Source: Leucaena leucocephala (lineage: Eukaryota > Streptophyta > Magnoliopsida > Fabales > Fabaceae). Taken from it: 64,000 bases of DNA. This document shows, in pieces, positions 26,186-37,424 of this stretch. Position 1 is the stretch's first letter. The number at the start of each line of letters is the position of its first letter. The translations under genes and the position numbers were made by a program. Below the pieces are notes generated by a model. That model did no database searches. It was not told where the DNA came from and saw only the letters and a program-made list of their open reading frames with translations. The stretch covers positions 5,007,001 to 5,071,000 of the forward strand of contig CM073562.1 of NCBI GenBank assembly GCA_037074615.1, written 5' to 3'.

Positions 26186-27600
26186 ATATTTTTTAAGATT
26201 TAAATTTATATTTTCTTTTCATATAGCTTATTATTATTATTATTATTCAATGCAATCTATTTATTTTATTATTTTAAAATAAAACTATTCATATTATCTG
26301 TATTAATTTTTGTAATAATAGTGAGATTAAGAAGCCTAAAAATTTATTCCGTTAAATTTGAGCATAAAATTTATTTATTTATTAAAAATCACATTTTAAT
26401 ATTCAAATTAAGTCCTGATGAAAAAATTAATGTAGAATTACAGAAGATGACAAACATTTATTGAGGCATTGAGGTTTGAAATATGACAAAAACAAAAATG
26501 TTAACAGTTTCCAAACTGTAGATAAAATGTTGGCGAATGCAAACAGTTGTCAAGTTCATGTGATCTTTCCCTATTTCATCGGTTCCCAATATTTTATTTT
26601 TTATTTTTTGTCTACTTACACTTGCATTAATTTTATAAATAAAAATATAATTTTTTTTAAATTATTATTATTATTATTGTCTAAAGTAATATTAGCATTA
26701 GTAGTAACTACAGGTTAAGTGGGCATCCTCTCTTGTAAAGAACCTTAGTAACTTTCAGGAATATTTATGCATGAGAATCTAAATCTAACTATAATGACAT
26801 TTATCAGAATGTTCCAAGTAATCATACGTTATATGATTATTTAATACTTAATTCGATTGTTATCATTAAAACAAAGTGATTGAGTATTTAAACCGGATAG
26901 GGCTTGCCGCTTGCCCAAATAAAATTATATCCAATAATTAAATTTAAATAAAAGTTATATTCAATAATTTTCTATTGATAAAAAAAAGTCCTTGATCATA
27001 AATATAAATAGAGTTACTAATACTTGTTTTTTAATTTAACCTAACCTCTGTTAAAATGGGATAAAACATATCACTTTTTTTAAACCTACATTATGTAATA
27101 AATGTAAACTCTAAAAAATTTACAAATTTAAATATATTTAATTGTTTAAAAGTTATTTTTTATAAAAAAATTAATTAAAATTGACTTATAAAAAGAAACA
27201 TAAATGGTATAGCAATGAGCTTTATGTATTTTGGTTAAATAAATATGAGCATGGTTTCAAGGTGCTACAAAATGAAAACTAAGGGGTCATATTATTATTG
27301 GGATTTAATATAAAATTCCGAAAATTTATAATAAAAATTCCAAAATATAATTCATTTAATTTTACACTTATTTTATTTTTTTAATAAATCTTTGATTAAA
27401 AAATAATGAAATACTACTATATATATGTATATAATTAAAATGACGGGGCCATAGTAGAGTAAAGTTTAAGAATTTATTTAAATTAATTCATGTATATAAT
27501 TTAATATGTGCTGTTGAGTTGACCAAGGCTTCGATGTGCGTGGGCGTCCATTTTGTCTCTTTACGTTAATACTTCTTCCAACGCCCACTTACTTACACGC
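26186..27600. other. Gene-free AT-rich intergenic DNA
   Basis: No coding exon supported. The 80-codon ORF at 26476-26718 lies in low-complexity sequence. Composition becomes more balanced from about 27490, approaching the next gene. Confidence 0.5.
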
Positions 27601-28277
27601 GCTATTAGCACTACGGCTAGGCTCTGCATTAGATGTCACCACAAGAGGAGAGAGGGATCATAAAAAGCTTCGTTCCGCTGTCAATGGCAGAGTCTCGAGC
27701 TGAATCTCTCTCTTGGGGGAAAATTACATCGAATTGTATGTTTCTCAATTATCCCAGCGCTATTTTTTTGCAGAGCTTTTGATGCTTTTGATTTTTGGCG
27801 TCCTCACAAGGAAGCCTTGTTTGTTTCATTGTACCGAAAACGCTATTTCTTTTGCTTGTGGAACTAAAGAAAGAAAGCGTGACGGGTCTTTTTTTATGTT
27901 CTGTTCTCTGTGAGTGAGTGGGTCCGTTCTTTCTCGCTCAAGTGTTGCTTTCTGCTTCAGACTATCGGGGGGAACTCAGGGATTTTGCAGGGCCTTTCAT
28001 GTCTTTTGCGCATGACATTATTGTATGGAGTTTCTACAAGAGATTTAGTTGTTTGGGGTCCTGAGGTTCGAAAATGCGGTGCAATTTGGGGTAAAAAAAT
28101 GTTGGGTTTGAGTTTTGGAGTTGGTTTTGGAAGAACGAAACATGGGTTTTCGTAGTTTTCTTTTGAAAATGTAGAACAAGAAGTTTTCTGTGTATTGTGA
28201 GATTTCTGGAGCTTTATAACAAATCTGGTTTTTATGAAGGAAGGTGATTGTTTCTCGTGTTAGCAAGTCTTTCCGAA
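27600..28277 (+). promoter_or_regulatory. Probable promoter and 5' leader of the TRM-like gene
   Basis: From about 27520 the sequence is no longer AT-rich, and short open frames overlap (an ATG at 27684 opens a frame that closes near 27780; others are at 27910-28155). These are best read as upstream ORFs and/or a leader intron, since none shows family features and the conserved protein starts at 28278. Confidence 0.4.
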
Positions 28278-31200
28278 ATGAATGATTCTTCTGGAAAGTC
28301 GTCTTCGTGTTTGGCAATCACTGAGAAGAAGAAGAAGCAAAGACCCGGGGGTTGCATTGGCCTTTTCTTTCAGCTCTTTGATTGGAATGGAAAGCTCGCG
28401 AAGAAGAAGCTCTTCTCTAAGAAACTTTTGCCTCCTGGTTAGTCGGTTGGCATGAATTGCATTTCTTCAGTCCATCTTCTTCTTCTTCTTCTTCTTGTTT
28501 CGTTTTTTTGGGGTCTCTTTCTCTTTCTCACTGGATATGCGGTTCATGTTTTGTGGAAAGTACTGATAAATTGTTTGATCTTTGCTGTTGAATTATCAGC
28601 TCGTGCAAAGCAAGCTTCTAAAAAGTTTAAAGGAGATGAAAGAATGCCGAATTCCAAACTCCACTTGGTAAGTGCTGAAAGAATGCCAAATTCCAAATTT
28701 CGGGTTTGATCTTTGTTAGTCTTTGTATTGTTACCTTCTGTTTTGTTTTATTAAGTGCTGAACACATTTTGATTGGTTATTTTTGGATTATAGATTGCTA
28801 ATGAAAATAGAGGAGGCTTCCCAAGTGCCAAGAAAGGTGGGAATAGTAGCTTAGATTTAGAACTAAAGCACGATATGCGACTCCCAGGTCTGGTGGCTAG
28901 GCTGATGGGTCTGGAATCTATTCCAGCTGCTCAGCGAGACAAGTCCGAGAAAGCTTATTTTTCTGGTCCATGTGCTGACGTGAAGGATGAATCTCTGGGT
29001 AATCATTGTGAGTCAGATAGACACGTTAGTAATTTGGACATGAGAATCGTGAGACACGATTCAAGACCTCAAAAGCTTCAGAAAACGGGGACATGTGAGA
29101 GAAAGGCAATGGCTAAGTTTGGAGCCGAATCCCTGCAAATTAAGAGTGTTTTCTCACGAGCAAGAAAGCATAATAATAGTTTTCATCACCACCCAAAGCT
29201 CGCTCCTCATTTGAAGGGTCCTAAAATTAATTCGGGAAAGAATATGTCTCGAAGCTCGAGGTTAATAGGAGCAGCAACTAAGATTTTGGAACCTGGACTG
29301 CAAGCTACAAGCAGAGCAAAATGCTCTCTTACATATTCAAGTTCCACATATGCTCCCAAGAATGACATGGTGACAGATAGAGTAGGGACTAAGTTAGCAA
29401 ATGTACAAAGTCAATCTGGGTATGATGCAAATGCATCCGAGCCTTCCATGGGATCAATGGGGAAGGCTTCTTGCAAAAATTGTGGAAATTTCCTTGATGT
29501 AATTGACTGCAATCTGGATGCTGAGCATCCAACTGTTCCTCCACCTACCTTTTCAGAAGTGATCCCGTCTTTGGCAGCAGAACAGAGGAAGCTTAGCTCA
29601 CTTATGACCCCTCATGAACAAGACAGTGATGTGGTTCTTCTAAGGCCACAACGACATATTGCAGAAGATGGAAGATGTAACACTCAGTCTGGTCATGAAC
29701 ACTCTACAAGAAAAATGCCTCTGCTCCATGAAGGGCCTGTACCATGGAATTCATTGCACCAACCATGCAGGACCCTAGAGCATGATGCGTCTTCTGTTTC
29801 CTTCGGGCACAAATCTCAAACACAAGAACAGATTCTAAGCAGTGAAAGAACTTCACCTGGATCTAAAGTAAGTAGGACCAAAGACTTTGTTGCTTTGAAC
29901 AGAAGCCTAAGTGGCCGGGGTAGATTGAGGTCTCCTACCAAAATGGAAGCTTCTAAGTTTGACCTAGAGAGGAAACCTTGTAATAGACAGGTTGATTCCT
30001 TGTCTCGTGTGAGGACAATGGAACGAAAAAGAAGGATCCCTAGTATTGCCCAAGTTGAAAGTACAGCTTCTGTTAGTTCAGCTATCATGAAGCAGAGAAA
30101 TGCTCGATGTGATGCATTGGGTGGAAAAGGGAGGGATCGCAGTGCTTCTTCCTTTGACAGTACTAATGTTAAATTGAAACAAGGAAGTCAGGGAAAATCA
30201 TACAAGTCTCCTGACAAAGTCAATGATGTAGTTTCATTTGCATTTAGTTCCCCATTGAAGCACAAGACAGGAATTACCACCAAGAAGGAAGAGACAAGCA
30301 GAAAGAATGAGATAAATACATATTCCCAGCAAGCTTTACATTTGAGAGGAGATGTTTTAGCTGCTTTTCTAGAACAGAAGTTGAGGGAATTGACCTCTCA
30401 AGAAGATGAGAGGTTGCCTATTGGTGGTCTACCCAAAAAATCACCTGCCATGATTATTCAGGAGCTGATATCTGCTCTAAGTGTGGAGCAGCTGACCTGT
30501 CATTATTGTCATATCGTTAATGTTAACAAAGGTTTCCATGTAAGTCTTCTCTTCCTGTTGCTATGACGTGGTTGTTTCTTTTCTGACTGTTTGTATTATT
30601 ACTTAAGGGCTTGTTTAGTTTTTATCTAGTTGCCTGTCTCAGTTTGCACACTGAATTTTTTTTTTTTAAAACCAAAATTACACAAGGCTCCTACATTTTG
30701 AACACGATAAACTATAAGCATCAATGAGGTAAGTGTTGATAGTTGTACACTTACACAAGTCTGTCATGAAATATGTGCATATGTATATCAAGATATAAAG
30801 TCAACTGTGCTGATAAATCATCTCTAATATGCCTTCATTATAGTTCAAATCAAATACTGTGGGAAAATTTATGCAGCTCCACTATAAATGTTTGGAGAGA
30901 ATTATGATTATATGGGTGGCTTTGCCTTTGAGGAAACCCTTGGTCATGAGTTTTCAAATCACATCAGCTAGTACTCGTTGTGTGCACAAGTAAATCATAT
31001 ATGTTGTTCTCTCTCATAGAACAACACATAACCGAATCGTGTAAGAACCTAGCCAAAAAAGTGAGGGTATAAATCTAGTGCCAATGATGCTATCAGCTTT
31101 ATCAAGTGAAAGATATTTCTGATAGTGTCTTCAGTTGTTGATTGCCAGGATGTTGGGCATACTTTGATACATGAAATAATGCATGCATATCATTGATACA

Positions 31201-32896
31201 CCTTGCCATTAAAGACTGCAGTAAGGATGTACAACCATATATCTATTGATTTGATATGGTGTGCTTTTTGATAGACAATCAAATACCTTATCTTCATGTA
31301 TATGTTGGGTCGAATATATAAATTTATTTTTCTCTTGACTGATGTAATCTCTTATCAGTCATTAGCCCACCGAATTGCCAAATTTAATGTGTATCTTTCT
31401 GAATAATGTTCCTGGTAATATCACCTGTGCTAATTGATTATTTGATTTGGAATGTATAGCTGAACAAGAATTAAAGGGCTTTTAAATATTAAAGGAATTT
31501 TTTAGTACCACTTTCACAGGCCCTTGTGTTCACCTTCTCAACTGATTGATTTTTCAAATCACTCATTTTCAAATGGATCTCTTTCCTTGTATAAATAATG
31601 CCATCCCCTTCAAGCAATAGGATCTCTTCATTGCATTTCATCGCTAAATTGACTGACACTTCTCACTTTTTATGTATGATGAGGCCATATTTACGATGTA
31701 TTTGAACTTAATGAAGTTGATGACTGGTGTAGTTTACTTATCAAATTATTTGATGAAACCTGCATTGTCATCCTTGATTAATGAGTACTGAATTGGCTTA
31801 AATTTTGAGAATTGTTTTCCCTTTTCATTTTTTTTTCCTTCCTAAAAAATTTGTAGCCACATTGGCCGATAACTATGCTTGACACCATCTTCTGTTTCTA
31901 CTCTGATCAGGGTGGGGAACAAAAGGGAAGTTTAGAGGGAGCCTCTTGCAATGTTAATCATCTTAGCCCTGAATCTGTTCTGGAAGCTTCATTTTCTTCC
32001 AGTAGTCTGGATGAAAGCTCAGGTAAATAGATTTTTATCTTTTATTTCCTTAAATATCTGTTTCTAATTTCATCTGTTTAACCTCCGTTATTTCGGTCAT
32101 CAGTGTAATTCCTCTGTTGATGGATCTTATCCTTGATCTTATTCCAGGGCATGATCTTCACATAGAGTCTATGAACTGCTCATATGATCAATTGGAATAT
32201 GATTCTCAGCTTTTAGATTCCGTAACATCATTGAACAAAGGGAAGATAGGTAGTGAGTTATTGCATGTGATTGTTAATCAAATTTCTATGATATTACAAA
32301 GTCTAAGCTCATTTGGGACAACATTGACAAGAAGAAAGCTTGACCATGTGAAAGATGTTATCCTGGATGCTGAATTGTTGCTTGGAAGTCCCACCACTAT
32401 GCACAGTGAAGATAGTATGCCACATCTTTTTGTTTCTCGCTGTCTCCTTGATAAACTGGATACCATGGCTGACGACGGTGCTCTGTGGATTGATTTTTAT
32501 GGTTCTGTGGGTTATGGGGATTCTAAAGAGAGAAGCCAATTCAAGGGATTTCTCTTTGACAGTGTCATAGAATATCTTGAATCAAATTGTTGCACATATT
32601 GTAATTGTGGGTTCAGGACATGGACCAAGCTGCCTTTATCCATGAATGCTAGGATGTTGGTTCAAGAGGTCAAGAGGGTGATCAAGAAGTGGGCATGCAT
32701 GACTGTAATGATACCAGATGAAATAATAGAATGGGAGATGAGCCACTCCAGAGGGAAATGGACTGATTTCAACGTGGAAGCATTCGAGGCCGGTGTTGAA
32801 ATCGATGGGGAGATACTTCAAATTTTAGTTGATGAAATTGTCGAAGACCTTGTAGATTGTGGAGGGGTGTCGTTATTTGGAACTTTACCTAGATGA
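28278..32896 (+). CDS. TRM/LONGIFOLIA-family protein (VARLMGL motif, DUF4378)
   Basis: Predicted 944 residues from exons 28278-28437, 28600-28667, 28794-30539, 31911-32022 and 32148-32896 (TGA); every junction keeps frame. Residues 1-53 hold the group's N-terminal block (RPGGCIGLFFQLFDWNGKLA). VARLMGL is at 110-116. A long Ser/Lys-rich, probably disordered middle follows. SPESVLEASFSSSSLDES lies at about 677-694, and the DUF4378 region (FVSRCLLDKLD..., WIDFYGSVGYGDS, ARMLVQEVKRVIKKW) at about 785-944, ending with a LQILVDEIVEDLVDC helix like the motif used by TRM proteins to bind TON1. Known for the family: TRM proteins recruit TON1/PP2A complexes to microtubules and affect cortical arrays and organ shape. 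Resembles the TRM6/7/8 subgroup by memory. Intron 3 is about 1.4 kb. The ATG chosen gives the conserved MNDSSGK start. Confidence 0.93.
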
Positions 32897-33171
32897 ACCT
32901 ACTGAAATTCTCTCTGGTTTTTGTCCTTGTATAAATGGAAAGATGGTATTTGTATTAGGGCCATGTTGACCAAGTATTTATGTGATCATGCCTAAGATGG
33001 CCCACATACACAACTAGTATTTTGATTATTGTCCTAAGCATATTTTCATTCATATCAGCATTATCTTTCAAATTTTGATTCTTATCTTTTGCTTCACTTG
33101 TGTTTTGAAACGGTAAAATTGGCAAACCAATTTGGCTTTAGAGATAGTTGTAATTGTCTTATGTGGGGATT
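32897..33171 (+). other. 3' flank / probable 3' UTR of the TRM-like gene
   Basis: Follows the TGA directly. Contains TGTATAAATGG and TTTGTATT elements usable as a plant polyadenylation region. It ends at the target-site duplication of the next mobile element. Confidence 0.45.
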
Positions 33172-33179
33172 AATGCTAT

Positions 33180-33963
33180 TAGGGTGTGCATGGGCTGGGC
33201 AAGGCAGCCCTACTGTCCAGTACCCTACCCAAAAAATACATGGGCTGTATTTTGCAGCCTGATGCCCGGCTCTGTCCGGTAAAAGCCCTAACAATTTTGG
33301 GCAGGGCATGAGTGGGCTGGGCATGGGCGGGTTGAGCATGCCCAAGTCGTGATGTCATGCTCATGTTGTGAAAAAAATTTGTAATTATAAATTTTTAAAA
33401 TAATACCATATTTATGTGTCTTTAAGAGTTAAATAATATCTATAATTCACTAAGAATAAGAGAACAAAGATAATAATTAAAATTTTGAGATCCATTGCAT
33501 ATAAAAAATAAGCGTTGAAATCTAAGTAGTTTATAATTATAACTTTGTATTAATCTCCCTAATATTGACAAAGATAAAGCATCTAAAAAATAAAATAAAT
33601 AATTATAATTTGTAATGTAATCAAATGATAATTAACAAAGTTAAAAAAAAGAAAAAATTAGTATAGTTATAAATATTAAAAGATACAACTTACCTACTTA
33701 TATTTTTAAAATTACCTTATAGTCACCAGTAGCTATCATATTCTCCCTTTTAAGATAGAGAAAAAATAAAAAAAAAATAAAAGAAGGGGTGCTCATGGGC
33801 AGGGCAGGGCAGCCCTTATGCCCGGTGCCCAGCCCGAAAAATGCATGGGCTGTATTTTATAGCCCGATACCCGGCACTGTCTGATAAAAATTAGGCTGGA
33901 CAGGGCATTTTTCTTACGAGATGGATAGGACATAGCAGGCCATGGACATTATATACAGCCCTA
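33180..33963. mobile_element. Non-autonomous hAT-like element with perfect 8-bp target-site duplication
   Basis: 784 bp bounded by AATGCTAT at 33172-33179 and again at 33964-33971. Termini read TAGGGTGTGCATGGGC on the left and, as reverse complement, TAGGGCTGTATA on the right. Near both ends GC-rich segments repeat (GGGCTGGGCA.GGCAGCCCT..., CATGGGCTGTATTTT.AGCC.GAT.CCCGGC), giving sub-terminal direct repeats about 600 bases apart. The middle is AT-rich and non-coding. The 8-bp duplication and TAGGG ends fit the hAT (Ac-like) superfamily. Its paralogue lies at 23156-23959. Confidence 0.88.
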
Positions 33964-33971
33964 AATGCTAT

Positions 33972-35342
33972 CATAGGTCGAAGATAAAGAAATCCTCACA
34001 CGTTAGTAAGTTGCCGTCCATATTTAAAACTTCCTCCTATCCCGAGGAAGTATTTATTACCAATTTTCAATTTTTTTTGAATTTGTTTTTTTTCCTCATT
34101 AAAACATGGGTTTTTAATACAAAGGGTTAATGTAATATTTGATTTTTATAATTTATATTTATTTTAATTTTAGTTTCTATAGGTTCAAATTATTTATTCG
34201 ATACTTAATATAAAATGCTTAATTTGTAATATAAATTTTGATCTCTTATTTTAGTTTTAAACTTTTTTAGGACATGAGTTTAATAATGAGTAAAATTGAA
34301 AACTTTGATTCATTTTCAAATAGAGTTAACAAGTTTAAGATTTTTTTTTTAAAATTTGGTGATAATATTAAAAATGCCTTATAAAAGAGATCATGAAGTA
34401 TCAATTAGATGTGTAAAATAATTTTTATTAAAAAGAATGATGCTATTGTTGTGAAGTATGCTTGCTTCTCATAACATCATGATTTAAAAGAAAATTGAAC
34501 TGAATGAAAATATGACAGACAAAATATGATATTAAAAAGACTTTTTATAACTCACCCACGTTTGATTATACTGTTTGTATACATATTTTTTAAAATTGAT
34601 TAAACTCACTTATAATTTAAAGATAGGGTGAAATATTTCTTCCTCTTAGACAATACTAATATCGAATAAGATAGACCGTCTATTAGTTTAAAATATAAGT
34701 TTAAACAGATAAGAATTATAATATCTCTCTAAATATTATAACTAAAAATATAATAAAATAATACTTTTAAATATTAAATATATTAAAATAAGAGACTATA
34801 GGTGGTTGGATTACACACGTTATCAAAATGTGCACACATCACCCTTCAGTCCGTGGGTTCATCTATCATATGGGCGAGACGACTATTTGGGGTTGAAAGG
34901 TATTTGATATTTGATAAATATTATTTTTTTAAAAAAAAATAGTTTAATTTTCTTTTAAATATTTAAAATTTATATTTAAAAATAATTAATAATTTATACT
35001 ATTTAATATTAATAGTATTTAAGAGAATTTTTTTTTTTTTACTTTAACCTTAAATTATAAATAAGTATATTTTTTTCTAAATTTTTATATAAAAAAAAAC
35101 ACGCATACATCTTCATCTTCAAAACAAAAAGTCTCCTATATAACAATATTATTGTGAATATAAAAATGCTCAATCCATATGTGTACAAATTATACTTGTA
35201 CAGATACAGACTAATGCAAATTCCCCCAAGCAACAAAAAAAAATTGCAGATTGAAAGAATCAAAAACACCATAAAGCAGATCAAACGCAATAACTATCAC
35301 CATTCGTCATTGACCAAATCCATAATTCAACAAACCATAAAA
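33972..35342. other. Intergenic DNA; right end probably 3' UTR of the minus-strand gene
   Basis: AT-rich without a supported exon. The stretch from about 35155 to 35342 is less AT-rich and directly follows the stop codon of the minus-strand gene, so it is probably its 3' UTR. The open frames at 35039-35290 (-) and 35154-35576 (+) are considered chance frames. Confidence 0.45.
34585..34790 (+). repeat. Dispersed repeat, copy 2 of a three-copy family
   Basis: Shares ordered blocks with 5425-5620: TATAATTTAAAGATAGGGT, AATACTAATATCGAATAAGATA, TCTATTA, and AATAATACTTTTAAATATTAAAT near the end. Confidence 0.55.
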
Positions 35343-36047
35343 TCAACATTGTCTGTAACCCAAAACATTCTTTCCGTTTCCGATCACTCTGCTGCGGCCA
35401 TAACCATTGCTCCTTCCTCCTCTGGGTTCGCCGTTAATGGCGTTCGCAGCATACGAAGACAAACTCGTCAGGTCATCTATGTTCGCATAGCTCTTCCTCG
35501 CCATCAGAATCCTTCCTCCTCCACCACCACCCTTCTTCTCCCCTGCGCTCGCCGATTTTCTCCCTCTCGAATTTGACAAAACCCCATTATTCGCCTTAGA
35601 GAAGCTCTTCGCCGGCGGCGTCATCTCCGGCAACGAGGGAAGCATGTTCGTCGGCTTACGGTTCTCTTTCCGCAACGCAGCAGAGAAATCCGGCACCGAT
35701 TGAGCAAGAACAGAGGACCCCTTTCGTCCTGAGGCCAAGTGAGTCTGAAATTTGACCTGTTTTCTTTGTGGGGTTGCTCGTTTCGGTTCTTCATCTTCTT
35801 CGAACTCTCTCGCATACTTCCTTCTTAGTCTCGCTTCTCTCAGTTCGGCGTAGGCTTCGTATCTGGGACCTCGCTCCATGATGAAGCTATCGGTGGTGGT
35901 GAGTTTCAGAGGATAAGGGTGATCGGAGTTCGAATTCTGATTGAGTATAAGAGAAATGGGGTCGAGGACGTGGAAGAGAGCTTGAAGAGAGGGGTTTGAT
36001 TCGTGGGATTGTTGTCGTTGTGGCAGAGAGACGTTAATCTCTGCCAT
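35343..36047 (-). CDS. Basic plant protein of unknown function, single exon
   Basis: 234 residues, intronless. Residues 1-55 are variable. A conserved-looking core begins at Met57 (MERGPRYEAYAELREARLRR), with a KYAREFEEDEEPKRATPQRK segment. A Lys/Ser-rich middle follows, with a GEKKGGGGGGR run, then ILMARKSYANIDDLTSLSSYA (about residues 182-202) and a Gly/Arg-rich tail ending KNVLGYRQC. I do not recognise a named family or catalytic motif; the charge pattern suggests a nucleic-acid-binding or largely disordered protein (inference). The start at 36047 is in good plant context (AACAATGGC); a start at Met57 (35879) is the alternative. GC content is clearly higher than in the flanks, which supports coding. 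Two TGGGCC motifs lie about 190-230 bases upstream. Confidence 0.85.
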   Translation of the reverse strand: MAEINVSLPQRQQSHESNPSLQALFHVLDPISLILNQNSNSDHPYPLKLTTTDSFIMERGPRYEAYAELREARLRRKYAREFEEDEEPKRATPQRKQVKFQTHLASGRKGSSVLAQSVPDFSAALRKENRKPTNMLPSLPEMTPPAKSFSKANNGVLSNSRGRKSASAGEKKGGGGGGRILMARKSYANIDDLTSLSSYAANAINGEPRGGRSNGYGRSRVIGNGKNVLGYRQC

Positions 36048-36232
36048 TGTTGAGGGACTTGAAGCATTTTTTTGTCTGTGTCAGAGTGATTTAACAGGTT
36101 TGGCACTTTCTGTGAGATGCTCAGACGTAAGGTTGTGATTTTTTACAACGGTCCAATGAATCATCAGTTAATCGAGGGAGGGAGAAAAGAGGCTTTTTTC
36201 TAAGGTTTACGTTGCAACGTTCTAATTGGAGG

Positions 36233-36274
36233 TGGGCCCCATAGTTAGAATCTAAGGAGTCTAATAAATGGGCC
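36233..36274 (-). promoter_or_regulatory. Two TGGGCC (site II/TCP-type) motifs upstream of the minus-strand gene
   Basis: TGGGCC occurs at about 36233 and 36269; GGGCCCA/GGGCCCC context makes them partly palindromic. Such motifs are common in promoters of plant growth and housekeeping genes. Position, about 190-230 bases before the ATG, is suitable, but function is inferred. Confidence 0.4.
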
Positions 36275-36340
36275 CGGGATTCTTTATTAACTGTTGAATT
36301 ATTTTATTGGGTTTACTAATATCAATGTCAATTAATATCA

Positions 36341-37139
36341 GAAAAAAGAAAAAAAAAACTATTTAAATTTTAAAAAAATAAATTAGATTTTTGAATATTT
36401 AAAATGATAGATTGGGTAGGAGATCCAATTTTTCATTTATAAATTTATATATCAAGACCATATTACTCTTCACTTTTCCAATATTTTGACAATACGATTT
36501 ACAACTTGGCCAATGGTATTTATAGCTCTGACAATAATATTTATAATTTTGATAATAGTATTTATAAATCGTATTGTCAAAGAAGCTACACTGTTTTTTC
36601 CAATTGTCAAAATTGGATTTCTTCCAATTGCAAATACCATTGTCAAAGTTGTAAATACCATTGGTAAAGTTGTAAATCGTATTATCAAAGAAGTTATAAT
36701 GTCAGCTATAGTATTTCTCCCAATTGCAAATACCATTGGTAAAGTTATAAATCGTATTGTCAAATAAGTTACAGTGTCAGTTACAGTGTTTCTCCCAATT
36801 GCCAAAATTAGATTTCTCACAGTTGCAAATACCATTGTCAGAGTTGTAAATACCATTGGCCAAGTTGTAAATCGTATTGTCAAATAAGCTACAATGTTTC
36901 TCCCAATTGCCAAAATTTGATTTCTCACAGTTGCAAATACCATTGTCAGAGTTGTAAATACTATTGGCCAAATTGTAAATCGTATTGTCAAAATATTAGG
37001 AAAATGAAGGGTAATATGATCTTTGCACATAAATTTGTAAATAACAAATTGAGCCTTCTGCCAAATCTGTCATTTTGAATATTCAGAAGTCCAATTTATC
37101 CTTTTAAAATTTAAATAGATTTTTTTTATCTTTCTCCCT
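36341..37139. mobile_element. Foldback-type element A with tandem internal repeats
   Basis: Long terminal inverted repeats of about 155 bases: 36341-36500 pairs with 36985-37139 (shared TTTAAATTTTAAAA, AATGA(T/C)AGATT, ATAAATTT, CATATTAC.CTTCA, AATATTTTGACAATACGATTTAC). Between them lie about four tandem units of roughly 75-110 bases built from TTTCTCCCAATTGCC..., GCAAATACCATTG, GTAAATACCATTGGCCAAG and GTAAATCGTATTGTCAAA. Inverted and direct copies alternate, so the strand can fold on itself at many scales. A TTAATAT near each outer edge may be a target duplication. There is no transposase. Resembles plant foldback/MULE-like elements. Confidence 0.82.
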
Positions 37140-37424
37140 TAATATTAAGCTATTAATATTATTTTTAGACCAAAATCACACATCAATTATTAATAGTAAT
37201 ATTATCATGATCAATTATTAATTATTAATGTCAAATATAATATTGATAATAAATCGCACTTTTCAACTTTGTTAAGTACAATTTGTTGAGTCTTTCGTTA
37301 TGTATGGAACTATAAGCATGAATCCTACAATTCATAAATAGTTTAGCACTGAAATGTTGGCAAAAAAGATATTGAAATGAAAGTAGGATTTTAGTTATTG
37401 AAATAATACAAAAAAACTATTGAG

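Noticed and set aside
35154..35576. 140-codon plus-strand ORF
   Set aside because: Antisense to the 234-residue minus-strand gene, whose composition and start context are better.
36470..37030. 186-codon minus-strand ORF with repeated FTTLTMVFA-type phrases (and a 93-codon plus-strand ORF)
   Set aside because: It is the translation of the tandem units inside foldback element A; both strands are open because the unit has few stops. No start context or family match.
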